64,000 nucleotides of DNA from Festucalex cinctus (taxonomy: Eukaryota > Chordata > Actinopteri > Syngnathiformes > Syngnathidae): assembly GCF_051991245.1 (NCBI RefSeq), contig NC_135422.1:2682301-2746300 (forward strand). Reading direction: 5' to 3'. Below the pieces are notes generated by a model. It ran no database searches and was not told the DNA's origin. It saw nothing but the letters and a program-made list of their open reading frames with translations. Shown here piece after piece: positions 10,595-24,201 of the stretch; within the stretch, counting starts at the first letter, position 1, and the number at the start of each line of letters is the position of its first letter. Made by a program: the position numbers and the translations under genes.

Positions 10595-11247
10595 TATTTA
10601 GCATGTGTTTTTTTTTTTTTTTTCCCCTTTGAAAGATGCTAATTCCAATGATTATTTGGTGCCATAATAGCAGCAATTATAGCCAATATAAGCAGCAATT
10701 ACTAACTGGCTATTATCTTAAGCATTTGGTGTGTGTGGGGGGGGGGGTGTGAAGTAATAAGCTACCATTCAGTAACCTTTGCTCAGAAAAATTAATGCAT
10801 AGCGTCTGAGTAATTAGCAGAGATGAGCTGCCTTTACTCTGTTCACTAACCTGCTTCTTGCTCACAGTCGCGTGGCGCGATTTCAGAGCGCTCGACAGTA
10901 TTTGAATGATTTCCTCTTTGGGAGTAATATGATCAGCTTTAATAAAGTTGTGTTTTCAATTTGAAGCTGTAGTGGCGACCTCACATTACATTTCGTTATT
11001 TCAGTGTGTCAAAAAAAAAAGGTACATACAAGCACACTCTGGACATGTCATGGGTGCACAATACAAAGATACAATACAAGAGATGTACCTAATATTCCGT
11101 CTGACAAAATAATAGCCAAAATAGTAACATCCGACTGGAAGGATTAATTGAAAAGGTCTGAGTGAACGGTTATTTTATCTTTAATGCTAACTTCTACTAA
11201 CATTAACTTTCTGAGTTTGTTTTGAGGCAATTTAGCAATCAATCAAT
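10595..11247. other. Single-copy non-coding DNA
   Basis: Contains a T15 run near 10609-10623 and a G-run near 10738-10747. TAAT/ATTA-rich around 10640-10960. No gene recognised. Confidence 0.5.
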
Positions 11248-11708
11248 TAGGGATGGGCGAGTACCGATACCAGGTATCGGTATCGGGCCGATACCAGCCT
11301 TTTTTCAAGTACTCGAGTACTCGTGACGCAGACGAGTACAAGCGAGCGATGGCAGAGGGGGAAGACGTGAAGTGAGTCCTCCTTGCCTGTAAGTGGCGCT
11401 AGCTAGCTTGCAGCAGTTTTTCCACCAAAACTTCACCGGTTTGGAAATACTTCAAAATTACGAATCTTAAACTAAAAGAGCATTTTTGTGTTTTATTTTG
11501 AGTGTTAAGACTATTGAAGAGTAAATATGCTGTTTTTTTTTTTTGTTAAAATTAAAGGAAATATATTTGTTGAAAAAATATCTTTTAGTGATTTTTGTTT
11601 GTTTGTCAAAAAAGTACTACTGGTATCGGCAGTTGGTATCGGTATCGGTGAGTACTGAGGGTCCGAGTATTGGTATCGGTTTTGAAAAAAAGTGGTATCG
11701 AACATCCA
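11248..11708 (+). mobile_element. hAT-like non-autonomous element (GATACC family), near complete
   Basis: Left end TAGGGATGGGCGAGTACCG; the right end is a reverse match (GTGGTATCGAACATCC). The interior has GGTATCGGTATCGGGCCG and CTCGAGTACTCGTGACG. The TAGGGATG start is typical of hAT ends. The right terminus is fused to the following TCAATCAA repeat, so the 8-bp duplication cannot be read with certainty. Confidence 0.75.
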
Positions 11709-11803
11709 TCAATCAACTTTATTTACATAGCACCTTTCATACATTCAAAATGCAACTCAAAGTGCTGGACATTTAAGGAAGGGAAAAAAAAAAGAAAAAA
11801 AAC
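11709..11803 (+). mobile_element. Family E short retroposon, copy 1
   Basis: TCAATCAACTTTATTTACATAGC followed by CACCTTTCATACATTCAAAA, ATGCAACTCAAAGTGCTGG and an A-rich tail. It matches 52839-52982. This is a common fish repeat with the structure of a short non-LTR-mobilised sequence. Confidence 0.7.
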
Positions 11804-11879
11804 ATTTTGAGGTTTTTTTTGTTTGTTTTTTTATGGGCAAAAGTGTGTTAGAAAATAAATCAATTGATCTTGTTTTGTT

Positions 11880-12015
11880 TTGTTTTCTAACAAAAAGAAA
11901 ATTTCTGACAATATATCGAATATCGTAGATATTGCGTTTCGTGATATTATCGTTATCGTGGGCCACGTATCCTCACAATATCGACTCGTGAGCTACCCGT
12001 ATCGTTCCACCCCTA
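11880..12015 (-). mobile_element. hAT-like terminal fragment (ATATCG type)
   Basis: Runs of ATATCGAATATCGTAGATAT and GATATTATCGTTATCG, closing with TATCGTTCCACCCCTA at 12015, which is the reverse of a TAGGGGTGGAACGATA terminus typical of fish hAT MITEs. The other end is not found. Confidence 0.6.
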
Positions 12016-12764
12016 GAGTGCATACAAGCACATGGAGGGCATGCACACTTCAAATCGTCGACACAGCTGGTGTCACAGCTGTGGGTTTTTTTTAACACTT
12101 TTGAGTGCGATTATGGATACATAATATTTAATTCAGTGAGAAATGTTGCCTTTATCTTGATGAGCAATGCATACAAACATGCAATTCATAGCAATAAAAA
12201 AAACATGCATTCTTAAACATAAAACATCCATTTAATGACATCTAATGGCAGTCGTTCTCAGTGTAAGCATGCGTGGGCGCGTGTATGCGTTTTCTGAAAC
12301 GCGAATGCAAGCCCGGATCAGACGATGCGAATCAAAGCACTCGGCCGCCATCGCAAACGTCTCCTCGCGGCGGGAGGTTGCGGGATTGTGGTCTCATCCC
12401 GGCTCTCTTTGAATGTCAGCCTCACTAACGGGGCCGTGTGCCTCCACTGCAGCGCCTTCAACGCCAGCTCCAACTTTCAACTTTGGCTCTTTAATTCCAT
12501 GCAGCCCACCCCCCTTTGGCCCAGCACAGTGCCTCTCTGCGGTAAAGAAGATGACAGATACGCAGGCCCGAAAGGCACAAGACCGATCCAAGACGTTGTC
12601 GGTGGACATGGAGGTGAACGCGGGGTCGGGGCGTGTTAATTCCGCCGGGTTTTATATACCGTGGAGGTTTCTCCTCGCGACAGAACTCGTAGCCTAACAC
12701 AAGCGCGGAGGAGCGCGACAGCTTTGCGCATAAATCAAGCACGGCTCAACAAACTGGGCCTTGC
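12016..12764. other. Single-copy non-coding DNA, CpG-richer
   Basis: The block at 12250-12720 is GC-rich with several CpGs and overlapping open frames on both strands. No domain or convincing splice structure is seen. Confidence 0.5.
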
Positions 12765-13195
12765 TTAACTCATTCACTCCCAAAAACGTATTTATACGTT
12801 TTTTTTGTTTTTTTTTTTTTAAGGTTTTTTGTTTGCTAGAGTCTTTGTATGAAGGCTTTGATGCAGTTTCTGATCTGAAGTGGTCGCTTAAAGCGATGGT
12901 AGTTATTACAAAAAAAAAAAAAAAACAGCCAGCAGGTGGCAGCAAAGTATAAGAGATCAACCAGGTCCATGTTGCAACAAGCTTTTTTTTCCCAGTATTT
13001 TCAACAGGTTTGTAAATAATGATGAAACTTAGCTAATTCTAATGCTAATTGCTACAAAACATAAAAAACAGATAAAAAAAATATACCATACTTTTTTTTT
13101 TTTACCTGATGAAAGAAGAGACATGTTTTTCTTTTGGTAGATTCCATGTTTTTATAGCAATAGAACATGAAAATGGCTGGGAGTGAATGAGTTAA
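12765..13195 (+). mobile_element. Family A, forward, full length with short deletions
   Basis: TTAACTCATTCACTCCCAA at the left and GGCTGGGAGTGAATGAGTTAA at the right. It lacks one of the two ACGTATAAATACGT motifs and the CAAAATCAGTC segment, giving 431 bp. Exact CTCF-like core at 12929-12944. Confidence 0.95.
12929..12944 (+). promoter_or_regulatory. CTCF-core-like motif inside family A
   Basis: CCAGCAGGTGGCAGCA, exact fit to CCASYAGRKGGCRS, preceded here by an A-run instead of the usual CACAAACGG. Confidence 0.5.
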
Positions 13196-14664
13196 TAGAT
13201 GTTTAACTAAACCACCTCATTGGAAACAGTTTGACCCCAGTTGGCTAAAACACAATGTGAGAACTCCCCGAGGATTAGGCCCCGACCTCACAGGGGAATT
13301 GGAGGGAATGGCCCACACCGGCTATAAAAAAGGAGCCAACCATTGTGCCGTCCAGGCATGGGGGAGGACAGCGCGAGTGAGATACATACCAGTGGGTGGA
13401 GATAGCCTTGTTCTAAACGACATCTTGATGGAGCATCTTTCCCACCCACTGGAGCAGCACCGGCTCTGTATGTATTTTAATGAGGCTTTGTGTCCGCCCC
13501 CATGCGGCCCCTCCGCTGACAGGGAACGTGTTAGCAACATGCTCGGCCTTTGTCACGGCGCCCGATCACATTATCGACCCGCTCGACGAGACGGATTCTC
13601 CAGACACCGACGTGCGTGCGCGCCTCCACATGTGTTGTGCGCGAGGATGTTAAATAGCGGATGACCTTTCGTGGCTGGCTGGCTGGCGCGGCTTGTGAAG
13701 ATGCTGATGTCAACTTGTGCTGTTAAAAACCTCCGCATGACCGTACAAAGACTCAGTAGAGCCCCCCCCCCCCCCCCCCCCCCAACAAATCCACAATTTT
13801 CGAGTGCAACAACAGGGATACTTGAAACATTTGTCCTGAAGATATATTTGCCTTTCATATTAGGAGTTGAAAATGTGAGTCTTTTCATTGCTAATTGCTC
13901 CTATTGAGAACAAGTGAATGTGTTCATCACATTGGGTGGCATGGGAGGGAGGCAGTTTTATTTTCTGAAGCAGGGCTGGAGGATCCAATTGTGTACCAGG
14001 ATGCAATTCAATTTTTTTTTTTTTTTTTTTTTCTGTTACCAATGCATGATCGGGGGAACTGCAGGACCAGAGCCTCTCCATTCTCTATTGTGGGCTTAAA
14101 TAGAATGTTAATGAATGGGTGTCGTGCATATTAAAACGCAGACCTACTTTTAGCCCCCTGCCAGACTGCTGTGGCATGTCGAGGGAAGATACCGAAGCTA
14201 TTCCATCTATTTGTAGTGATGTGTGCCTTATTTTTGCTTTAAAGATTACAGGAATGTCCAGTCAGGGTGAGGGAAGGATTAAACAGGTGGGCGGTTGCCT
14301 TTCGAAGGTAAATGAGTGGTTTGTATGCAGTGTAGTAGTCATGTCATGTTACAAAGTAGCAACATTTTCGACACAATAATATAACATTACTCATCAAACC
14401 TCTCTGAAAGCTACTTTGTAGAATTCATATGCTTCTACTTACAAGTGACATCAGCATTTCGGACAAAAAGGCATTTTACAGCTCCACAAGCAATTCCAGT
14501 TGTCGTAGAAAGCAAGAATTAACAAAGGTTAAAAAAACAAGCACACGTTTCTCAGCCACAGTGGCTCTCACCCATGTATTTTATTGAAAAATAATAGTTA
14601 ATGAATACAAAATAAAATAGAAGACGGCTCACTAAAAATTACTAAACAAATAGATATTCATTAT
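13196..14664. other. Single-copy non-coding DNA
   Basis: C22 run at 13762-13783 and T20 or longer run near 14013-14032. The block at 13260-13720 is GC-rich and carries a 135-codon frame without recognisable features. The TATAAAA-like and CCACTGG motifs there are not enough to call a gene. Confidence 0.5.
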
Positions 14665-15107
14665 TAGGGGTGTTAAAAAAAAATCCATTCGGCAATACAT
14701 CGCGAAATAATAAAGCGCAATTCTCGAATCGATTCAATAGGCGGCCGAATCGATTTTTAAATATCAATTTTTGATGGAAAAATATTCACTAAAACGTCTT
14801 AGGGTTCACACCTTAAGCATGGACAAATGTTATGTTAATGGGCATTAAGCCTTAATATTTTATTTCAATGCTGTTCAAACATGAAACAGATTACAACTTG
14901 CATAAGTTTTAGATAAATAAATAACAATCTTCATACAAATCTTACACGTTACAAGTTCACTGATTAGCATTTTCTAAATTTAAATAAAAAAAATCGCAAC
15001 AATCTACTTATAGATTTGTATCGGCATTAATTGGTACCGAATCGAATCGTGACCTATGAATCGTGATACGAATCGAATCGTCGGGTACTAGGCAATTCAC
15101 ACCCCTA
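14665..15107 (+). mobile_element. Family B hAT MITE, intact with 8-bp TSD
   Basis: Ends TAGGGGTGT and (reverse complement) ACACCCCTA, flanked by a perfect 8-bp duplication TTCATTAT (14657-14664 and 15108-15115). The interior is rich in CGATTCG, ATCGATT and CGAATCG motifs near both ends, with a conserved middle (CCTTAAGCATGGA, TTAAGCCTTAATATTTTATT). No transposase. The 8-bp duplication and TAGGGGTGT ends place it in hAT. Confidence 0.95.
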
Positions 15108-15115
15108 TTCATTAT

Positions 15116-15661
15116 AGAACATGTAAGAAATGGAAACTAATGTTTAACTTAGTGAAATGCATTGCGGTAATATTCAAATTAGCATGCATGTCTGAGGGAG
15201 TGACGTCATCGTTTTCACCGCATTGAGACTCCCATGACCATACACAGCAAGAGGGAGGAGATGGATTCATATTTTCAAGTCTTTAAGTTTATGTCAGCTA
15301 AAAAGGAAAATATTTAAAAAAAATATTAAAGTTATTTACCCAATCTGCTCAGCCGCAAGTGTTATCTACGTTTATCGAATTACCGAATGCAAATAAAAGA
15401 AAATGGATTGCAGGATTTAGTCGTATTTATGCGATGTTGAAATTTGCATTACTACATTAATAGATAAATATGTCAAGTAAAAATGACTTATTTTTAGTAT
15501 ATGTATATAAAAAAAATTTGTTAAGTGAAGTCTAGAAAGACTGTCTTTTATTTTATATTTTATTTAAAAAAAAACAGTAGAAAATTTACATTAAGTGAAA
15601 TCCTGGAAAGAAAATATATATTTTTTTAACTAAAATAATTCTCATTATAATTATTTCATTT
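15116..15661. other. AT-rich single-copy DNA
   Basis: Very AT-rich, with A- and T-runs of 6-10. No gene or repeat recognised. Confidence 0.5.
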
Positions 15662-16150
15662 TTAACTCTTTTCCTGCCAAAAACGGTAATTGACGTTAAG
15701 GACACGCCCATCGAGTACTGCCAATAACGTCAAATCACGTCAATTGGCAGCGCAACGTCTTGTACAGCGCCACTTTGTGAATGGGGCGAAAAAATAAAAA
15801 AGACCCACAAACTATGGCCAGCAGATGGCAGCATTGTATCTCTTTTCAATGGGCACCTGTTTAAATTACATGAAAACATGGCGGATCTTAGCAAATAGAA
15901 CGTTTTCAAGGATGACGTGAATAAAGTGTTTGTCACATTAAATCTAATTCACAGAGCACCACAAAAACAAAAAATAGTGTCGAAGTCACTGTTTTGCAGA
16001 AAATGTGTCTGTAGACAAAAAGCTTTTTTTTTTCTTTTTTTTTTTTTTTTTTTCCATTTTTGCTTGGTGTCACTCAAATGATTTTCAAATGATTTTCAAA
16101 TGGTGGTTAGTAAAGAACAAAATGAGGTAGAATCATATTTTTCATATGGT
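15662..16150 (+). mobile_element. Family D TTAA-type MITE, copy 1
   Basis: Left terminus TTAACTCTTTTCCTGCC. The body shares 85-95 percent by eye with 26596-27110: AATTGACGTTAAGGACA, CAATAACGTCAAATCACG, the CTCF-like core, TTTCAATGGGCACCTG, AACATGGCGGATCTTAG, AAGGATGACGTGAATAAAG, a T-rich run and AAATGGTGGTTA. The right end is not clear. The short minus-strand frame at 15730-15936 recurs in the other copy only because the DNA is repeated. Confidence 0.85.
15818..15833 (+). promoter_or_regulatory. CTCF-core-like motif inside family D
   Basis: CCAGCAGATGGCAGCA, exact fit to CCASYAGRKGGCRS. Confidence 0.5.
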
Positions 16151-17014
16151 ATCCACCATGTTTATGTACTCACAGCACACAATCTTTTGTTTTGACTTGA
16201 AAGATAAGTGAAAATGTTTGAGTTGTTGTTGTTGTTTTTTTTTTTTTCGATAACATTTCGTACATTATTAATGTAACGATTTAACTCTTTCCTTTTTAAA
16301 GCCAATCATCAGCAAACTAATTTACTTTTTGAAACAAGTGATTGGTAAAGTAACTACCCTAAGTTACTGTCACAACACTGTTTGTCCGTATGGGTGGGTG
16401 AGTGAAGGTTTTACTCGGGAAGCACAGTGGCTCATTTGGGGCGCACCCAGTGACCCGGCCCCTCTCAATGCCTCTCGGAAGTGCTTCATTTTGTTTGGAG
16501 GACAGCTGCACAGTCGCGTTTGTCTCCCCGTGCCTTTTGATTGGCCTGGCAACACGGAGAAGGACGCGAGCAGCCATTGTTTCAAAACAGAACCTGGCAT
16601 GCAATCATCCAGGAGATTTGGCTGGACAAAGTCTACAAAGAGAGCCAGATGAACAACATCCCGAGACAGCCTTCAAAGGAGACAAGCATCCATACACAAG
16701 CTCCAAGCCACTGAGAGACATTGAAAACAGCAACAGAATAGTCATCATTCATGTTGGAAGTCAGTCATTTTGTTGTCAAGGGTTGGGCCTAATGTGCCAA
16801 AATGGCATCCAGTGGTAGCATCACCTGTAGATTACAATATAGATTTAACAATTTGTCAGTTTGTGTTGAGTGATTACAATTTCAAATAGGAAGTATTTGA
16901 ATCTCTTAAGTTGACTGTACCATTGCAAATTAATAGTGAATTATTTTGGTGGAAGAATTTTGAATTTGGTGGAAAATTTGAACTTTCCGGATGCAAAAAT
17001 TGAACCCCTTGATA
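16151..17014. other. Single-copy non-coding DNA
   Basis: Mostly unique. A (TTG)n/T-run lies near 16220-16247, and an isolated TTAACTCTTTCC at 16281 resembles a family D terminus. The open frames at 16329-16818 overlap on both strands and show no domain. Confidence 0.45.
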
Positions 17015-17320
17015 GCACGAATTTGTAGAGTGTGTTGGAATGAGAATTGTGTGAATAAGTGAATACACTGGAAATGTAGAAATAGAGTTGAATCATGTTG
17101 AATGATCCATTGGGAATGAATGGTGAATTTTTGGTTGAAAATTTTTGAATTTGGGGAACGAATTTGGGCACGAATTTGTAGAGTGTGTTGGAATGAGAAT
17201 TGTGTGAATAAGTGAATACACTGGAAATGTAGAAATAGAGTTGAATCATGTTGAATGTTCCATTGGGAATGAATGGTGAATTTTTGGTTGAGCATTTTTG
17301 AATTTGGGGAAGACAGATTT
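17015..17320. repeat. Tandem duplication, two copies of a 153-bp unit
   Basis: GCACGAATTTGTAGAGTG starts at 17015 and again at 17168; the two units are almost identical (for example AATGATCCATT against AATGTTCCATT). The period is a multiple of three, so minus-strand frames of 162 and 190 codons run through both units in two different frames. That indicates fortuitous openness of a low-GC sequence, not a gene. A more diverged partial unit may precede at about 16940-17010 (GAATTTTGAATTTGGTGGAA). Confidence 0.9.
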
Positions 17321-20117
17321 TGTTTTTGGAATGTGAACAATGGAAGCACACGTGGCGTGAATTTTTGGAATATATTGAAGTTGGAATTGTGACAATCTGT
17401 CGCAAAACGTGAAAGGAGTAGCACGTCAAAAAAAGAGCGATGAATTAAAAAGTAAATGAAGTTGAAGGTGTAACATATGTTTGAAGCCTGCAGCCTTCGC
17501 ACGATTATTATAAATAATTTAGTTCCTTTACGGTGCTGACTTTGGAATGTGAATTATGAACAGTTTGAAATAGCACTTAGCATTAGCTTCTGCAAGAAAG
17601 CAAAAAAAAAAATGTCCAAAAAAACCTATTCGAAAATATGAAAAGTATTTGGGGTTAATCGGAGGCACTTTCAATAGTGGCAGGTGTTTGTTGACTCCAA
17701 CTTAATAGGAGCTTGAAAGTGACTGGTTAATTGTGAAAAGCCAAATTCCGGTTGCGCAACCACATTATCTCATTTCTTTATTTTTATTTCCCCCCTCTCG
17801 AAAAGACTTTTTTTTTTTTTTTTTTTTTGGTCAATTGAGTTGTACAGGTTACACTTTGTAATGAGTCTTGAAATAATTTATCTTGGTCTCAATTTTTTTT
17901 TTTTTTTCCACAAAAAACTGACATTTAAATAGGGGCGTGTCGACATTTTATATCCACTATAGTAGCACTTGAAATGTACAGACAGTCCCAAAAAAAATAT
18001 GTGGAGACATTAATTTGTAATTGGGCAGTTGCATTTCAATAAAGCAAATCAAACTGCCTTCAACACAAGACATGACTTCAGTAAATCTGCTGTGTATCTA
18101 TTAATGTCACCTCTCAACATTTTTTAACTTGCATTTGGTGCCTAAAAGGAAAGAATAGTTTATCCTTGTTAAATTTCTTTTGAATGCTACCAATCCCAGA
18201 ATTCATTTAGCCATGCAATTTATCTTTCACTGCACTCCGTATCTCCGTACAAGGATGAGTGAGCCGTGGCCTCGCGCTCGACGATCTTCCGTAAAGAGGA
18301 ACGGGAAATAAACACGCACGCACGCGCACACTCTCACTTGTAGGTGTTTTTCTTTGCCTCTCCACCTAACTCAGTTGTGGGGAAAAAAAAAAAATGTCCA
18401 GAAATATTTCACTATCCTCTTTTCATATACCTTTCTGTCAAGTATTTCTTTATTCCCGCTCAAGTTCAGACACAAACCAACGTCTGCTGACACATCTGAG
18501 GCACTCGAAAATGACCCGGAGAGAAAAGAGAGCAAAGATATTTACAAAAAAAAAAGAAAGAAAGCTAAGATAGAGATGTGCGTGCAAAGTGCCTTCCTGT
18601 AAGTATTCTTGCGCAAACACACACCGAGATGGTGCAGATGTCCACGCTGTGACGAAGCTTCACATTTCACAGACGGTCCAAATGGGCACAAGGCGGCCCT
18701 CCGCTACACAAAATAGATAAATGAGCGTATCGGTGGCCAACATCTGCAGATTACGATTAGCATTTGGAAATTGCGTCCTTGAATGAGATTCGGATGTCGA
18801 CCGTCAGTCTTTCATGAGCGTGACTCCTATTCCGGCGAAGTGCGGGCGACCGCTTTTGTCCTTCAATTGGCGACAATTTGGAGGGAGAAAGAAATCCTCT
18901 TCTCCCCTTGTCCCCGCCGCCCGTTATGATGTGCCGTCTGAACAAGAAAAGACGCGCCGTTAATTGTGCGCAATATGAATAGCTGAATTTTGGTTAACTG
19001 GTTTCAAAGGGAATTTGCCCAAAGGAACTTCTTCTCCTCGTCTTCCTCCCGACTGTCTCGTCCTCGCCTTTTCTTCTCTCTTCATCAAGATTTCTTTTTT
19101 GTTTTTTTCCTCCCTTGCTCTCTAATTTTACAGCGAGCGAGCCGGCTGCTTCAGCGGCGTCGGCATTATCTTATGTATTCAGCTTTCAGCTCCTCTGCCT
19201 CTCCCGATGAGGCGAGGCTTAATTGGGCCCCGGCTTTAAAGTCTGTAGAGCTCTCCACTTGCTCATAGAACCACATTCAGGGGCTGCTCATTCACTTCGA
19301 GTATGTGTTAGATGTACAAATGTTATTTACTTTTATACTCCAAATCAAAAGGTGGGCACTTCCTGCCTCTCTGCCGCGCGTCCGGGCGGGAGAATTGGCG
19401 GTTCGCCGCGCTTCAGGGAACGCAACAAAAAAGTATTATTTAAAAAAAGGAATATTTCAATGGAGGGTGGTGTTGTTGTTGATAAGAAAATATGAACAAC
19501 TCTCTTTGTAAACGGCATTAATTATTATACTCCTTTCCTGTCGTGCAGATAAGAAACTACACCATTTTTTCATTTTAGCAATGGCGGAAAATTAATTACA
19601 TTCTCTCAAATAGTAGCCTCCGCTACAATACAATTAATTACTTAAAAAAATAAATGCATAAGAGCCATTGAAGGATAAGTTTGATTCCTATTTTATGAAT
19701 TATCATGAGGTGTGACCAAAAAGAAATAACCAATTTGGGACTTTTATTTAAAGGCAGGAATTTGTATCATCCAAAAGGTATTCAAGAACCAATGGGAAGG
19801 GCCAACAGGTAAAAAAAAAAAAAAAGTTACCATTTTAGCAACTGGACTGGACTGGACTGCATTTTTTTATATAGCGCTTTACTGGTATGCAGTGGTCATA
19901 TTTGGGCATCATGTGATATAACCTGAAAAAAAATAATTCATATTATTTTTGCCGATATATATATATTTGTTCTACTTTCACATGTGTGCCTAGCTAGCTT
20001 GTTTTGCTTAAAAAGCTAATTGTTAGCCTCATAGCTTTGTATTAAGTTGAAAATATGGATTACAGATGTCCTAAAATTGTAAATAATAGCAAAAATAATA
20101 ATAAAGAATACATATTT

Positions 20118-20122
<5 letters not shown>
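17321..20122. other. Single-copy non-coding DNA
   Basis: About 2.8 kb with no recognised gene or large repeat. T-runs at about 17809-17828 and 17896-17908; A-runs near 18381-18392, 18546-18556 and 19810-19824. The blocks at 18620-18960 and 19000-19420 are richer in GC and in TAAT/ATTA motifs and are candidates for regulatory sequence. Toward 19900 it becomes AT-rich. Confidence 0.45.

Positions 20123-20180
<58 letters not shown>
20123..20180. repeat. (AT)n microsatellite, left of hAT element
   Basis: About 29 AT units; the right end is the target of the family B insertion. Confidence 0.95.
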
Positions 20181-20183
<3 letters not shown>

Positions 20184-20643
20184 GGGTGTGAATTGCCTAG
20201 TACCTGACGATTCGATCCGTATCACGATTCATAGGTCACGATTCGATTCGATACCGATTAATTTACAAGTCGATTGTTGCGATTTTTTTTACTCAAATTT
20301 AGTCAATACCATTCAGTAAACTTGTACATGTACACTGTAAGATTTGTATGAAAATGTATTATTCATTGATCTGAAACTTCAGTCTTAGAACTTTGAGCCA
20401 CTGTATTTAACAAACAGGTTGTAACATTTTTCTCGTTTGAACAGCGTTGAAATAAAATATTAAGGCTTAATGTTCCATTCAAATAACATTCTTCCATGCT
20501 TAAGGTGTGAAAGTTAGACGTTTTGTTGGGTATTTTTCCATCAAAAATGGATGTTAAAAAATCGATTCGGCTGCCTATTGAATCGATTCGAGAATTGCGT
20601 GCTGTAGTATCGCGATATATTGCTGAACCGATTTTTAACACCC

Positions 20644-20646
<3 letters not shown>
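20181..20646 (-). mobile_element. Family B hAT MITE inserted in (AT)n
   Basis: Starts TAGGGGTGTGAATTGCC and ends ACACCCCTA, in the opposite orientation to the copy at 14665. All conserved blocks are present (GGTCACGATTCGATTCGAT, TTGTACATGTACACTG, AATATTAAGGCTTAATG). Pure AT repeat on both sides is compatible with an ATATATAT duplication but cannot prove it. Confidence 0.95.

Positions 20647-20709
<63 letters not shown>
20647..20709. repeat. (AT)n microsatellite, right of hAT element
   Basis: About 31 AT units; the continuation of the tract split by the family B insertion. Confidence 0.95.
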
Positions 20710-22565
<1,856 letters not shown>

Positions 22566-22601
22566 GTGTTTAGTCATAAAAATTGTACAAATAATTTATT
22601 T

Positions 22602-23222
22602 GTGCTTTTGCATACTTAGAAAAATGCTACAGTACATAAACCAATTTATTTGTAACATGGCAGTAGGGTTATTATTGTTTTGGAATTATGTTTTTTAAAT
22701 TTAGCTAGTTTTAATTAGTTTTCAGGGTGGTTCTGTTAGTTTTTATTAGTTCTTGAATAAAAGCTTAGTTTTAGTTAGTTTCAGTATTAGTTTTATTTTT
22801 TATTTATTTATTTTTTATTTTTTAAACGTGTATTACTTGTGCGCGATATTTAAAGAACACCATGGGAGCGATGTCATCTGAAGGTGCTTTTCTATTGGCT
22901 GCTGGTAGATGACGTCACTTCTGTGTGACATACTCACAATCATCATTATTCCGGTTGATATCAAAATAAATCTACTAAAAATCACATTTGAAATCATCCC
23001 CAAAGGCCTCATGCATTAAATTAATTACCAAAGACTAAAACGAAGGACATTTTTGCTATAATTATAGTTAGTTTTAGTTAGTTTTGTAAGCATAAAATAC
23101 TGTTTGTTAGTTTTCGTTTTTTTAAAAGCATTTTCGTTTTTATTTTATTTCGTCAACAAAATGGGTTTTTGAATTTTAGCTTTACTTATTTCGTTAGTTT
23201 TAATTAACTAAAATAACGTTGA
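22602..23222 (+). mobile_element. Family F interspersed repeat, copy 2
   Basis: The more complete of the two copies. It begins TGCTTTTGCATACTTAG with GGCAGTAGGGTTATTAT, contains the CACCATGGGAGCGA and CTGCTGGTAGATGACGTCAC centre, and ends in GTTAGTTTTAATTAACTAAA followed by ATAACG. The end (AAAATAACG) and the start (GTTATTATTGTTTT) look like imperfect inverted termini, suggesting a DNA transposon, but I could not define a duplication. Confidence 0.8.
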
Positions 23223-23289
23223 ATGGCACCTGTGTTTTTCGACATCCTCCCTTCTTACTTTGACCATCTCCAAACATTTTTGTTTTTAT

Positions 23290-23397
23290 TTTATTTGAAC
23301 TGAGTCAAATGCCATTTTTAGCATATGTCGCGGGCCACTAAAAAAATGGACGGCGGGCCGCAAAACGGCCCCCGGGCCGTAGTTTGGACACCACTAC
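23290..23397 (-). mobile_element. hAT-like terminal fragment (GGCCCGGGGGCC type)
   Basis: CGCGGGCCACTAAAAAAATGG followed by GCGGGCCGC, CGGCCCCCGGGCCGTAG and TTTGGACACCACT: the reverse of a CAGGGGTGTCCAAACTACGG terminus common in vertebrate hAT repeats. Only this end is present. Confidence 0.7.
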
Positions 23398-23663
23398 TGT
23401 ATATGGAAAGATGATAATTCAGTGCCAACATAATTACAAATATTAAAAATCACAACTTGGTATGACAAACAATGAATAATTTGACTAAAATGAATCACAA
23501 CTGAGCCCAAACGCAACATTTGTCAGTTGGCAAAATGACACAAAATCTCACAGGAACATTCTCTCAATAATCCATCAAGATCAAGGAAATTATTATCACT
23601 TTTTTTTTTGTCATTCCAGTCACATCTTCCATTGAAGTGAAGTGGGGAAGTGACCAACCAGAT

Positions 23664-23677
23664 CCAGCAGATGGCGC
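23664..23677 (+). promoter_or_regulatory. CTCF-core-like motif outside recognised MITEs
   Basis: CCAGCAGATGGCGC fits CCASYAGRKGGCRS exactly. It is the one exact match in the window that is not within a family A or D element. Confidence 0.45.
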
Positions 23678-24177
23678 AGTCGTGAAAAAAGCTCGTTTTG
23701 TGTGGTTAACTCGGTCATTTGCATTTCTGCCAACCGAAATGAGTGAAGTAGAAGAGTACTAAAAATCACTGGATGATAAGATTTCGGATTATATATTTAT
23801 AGATTGTGCAGGTAGTACCTAATATTGTGGCCTGTGCCTGCATGAGCGCGCACACATACATCCGGACGCTCCGTTTGGGTTTTGGGTCTCTGACGCGCAC
23901 TTATTAGTGTTAATCATAAAGCATGATGCAAGGCGGAATGTAACATTAGCGCAACATTTGCAATTGAATTGACTAACCCCGCCGTTCAATTGACACTCGA
24001 ATAAGAAATATATCCCAACCTGACCGCATGCATATGAATCGGCACATATATTTTTGCTCCCGCATGAGTCTGCTACTTAGTTCCAATTAGGCTGAAAAAC
24101 AACCGCCGCTGTGATGGCGGCTGGCTCAGTTATCACCTCTCTGCAGGTTCCACGCGGCGAAGGCTATTCGTTTCCAA

Positions 24178-24201
24178 ATGCGCGTACGCGCGCACGCGCG
24201 T
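24178..24201. other. Alternating purine-pyrimidine tract (possible Z-DNA)
   Basis: Twenty-four consecutive bases alternate purine and pyrimidine (GCGCGTACGCGCGCACGCGC core), followed by more CGTGCGTGCGCG within a single-copy CpG-rich block. Confidence 0.7.

Noticed and set aside
13257..13664. 135-codon plus-strand frame in a GC-rich block, as a possible exon or gene
   Set aside because: No recognisable domain, overlapping frames on the other strand, and no codon or splice evidence.
16281..16292. TTAACTCTTTCC as the start of another family D copy
   Set aside because: No family D body follows; only the terminus-like dodecamer is present.
16930..17502. 190- and 162-codon minus-strand frames with internal protein repeats
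   Set aside because: They follow the 153-bp tandem duplication and are open in two different frames, so repeat structure explains them.
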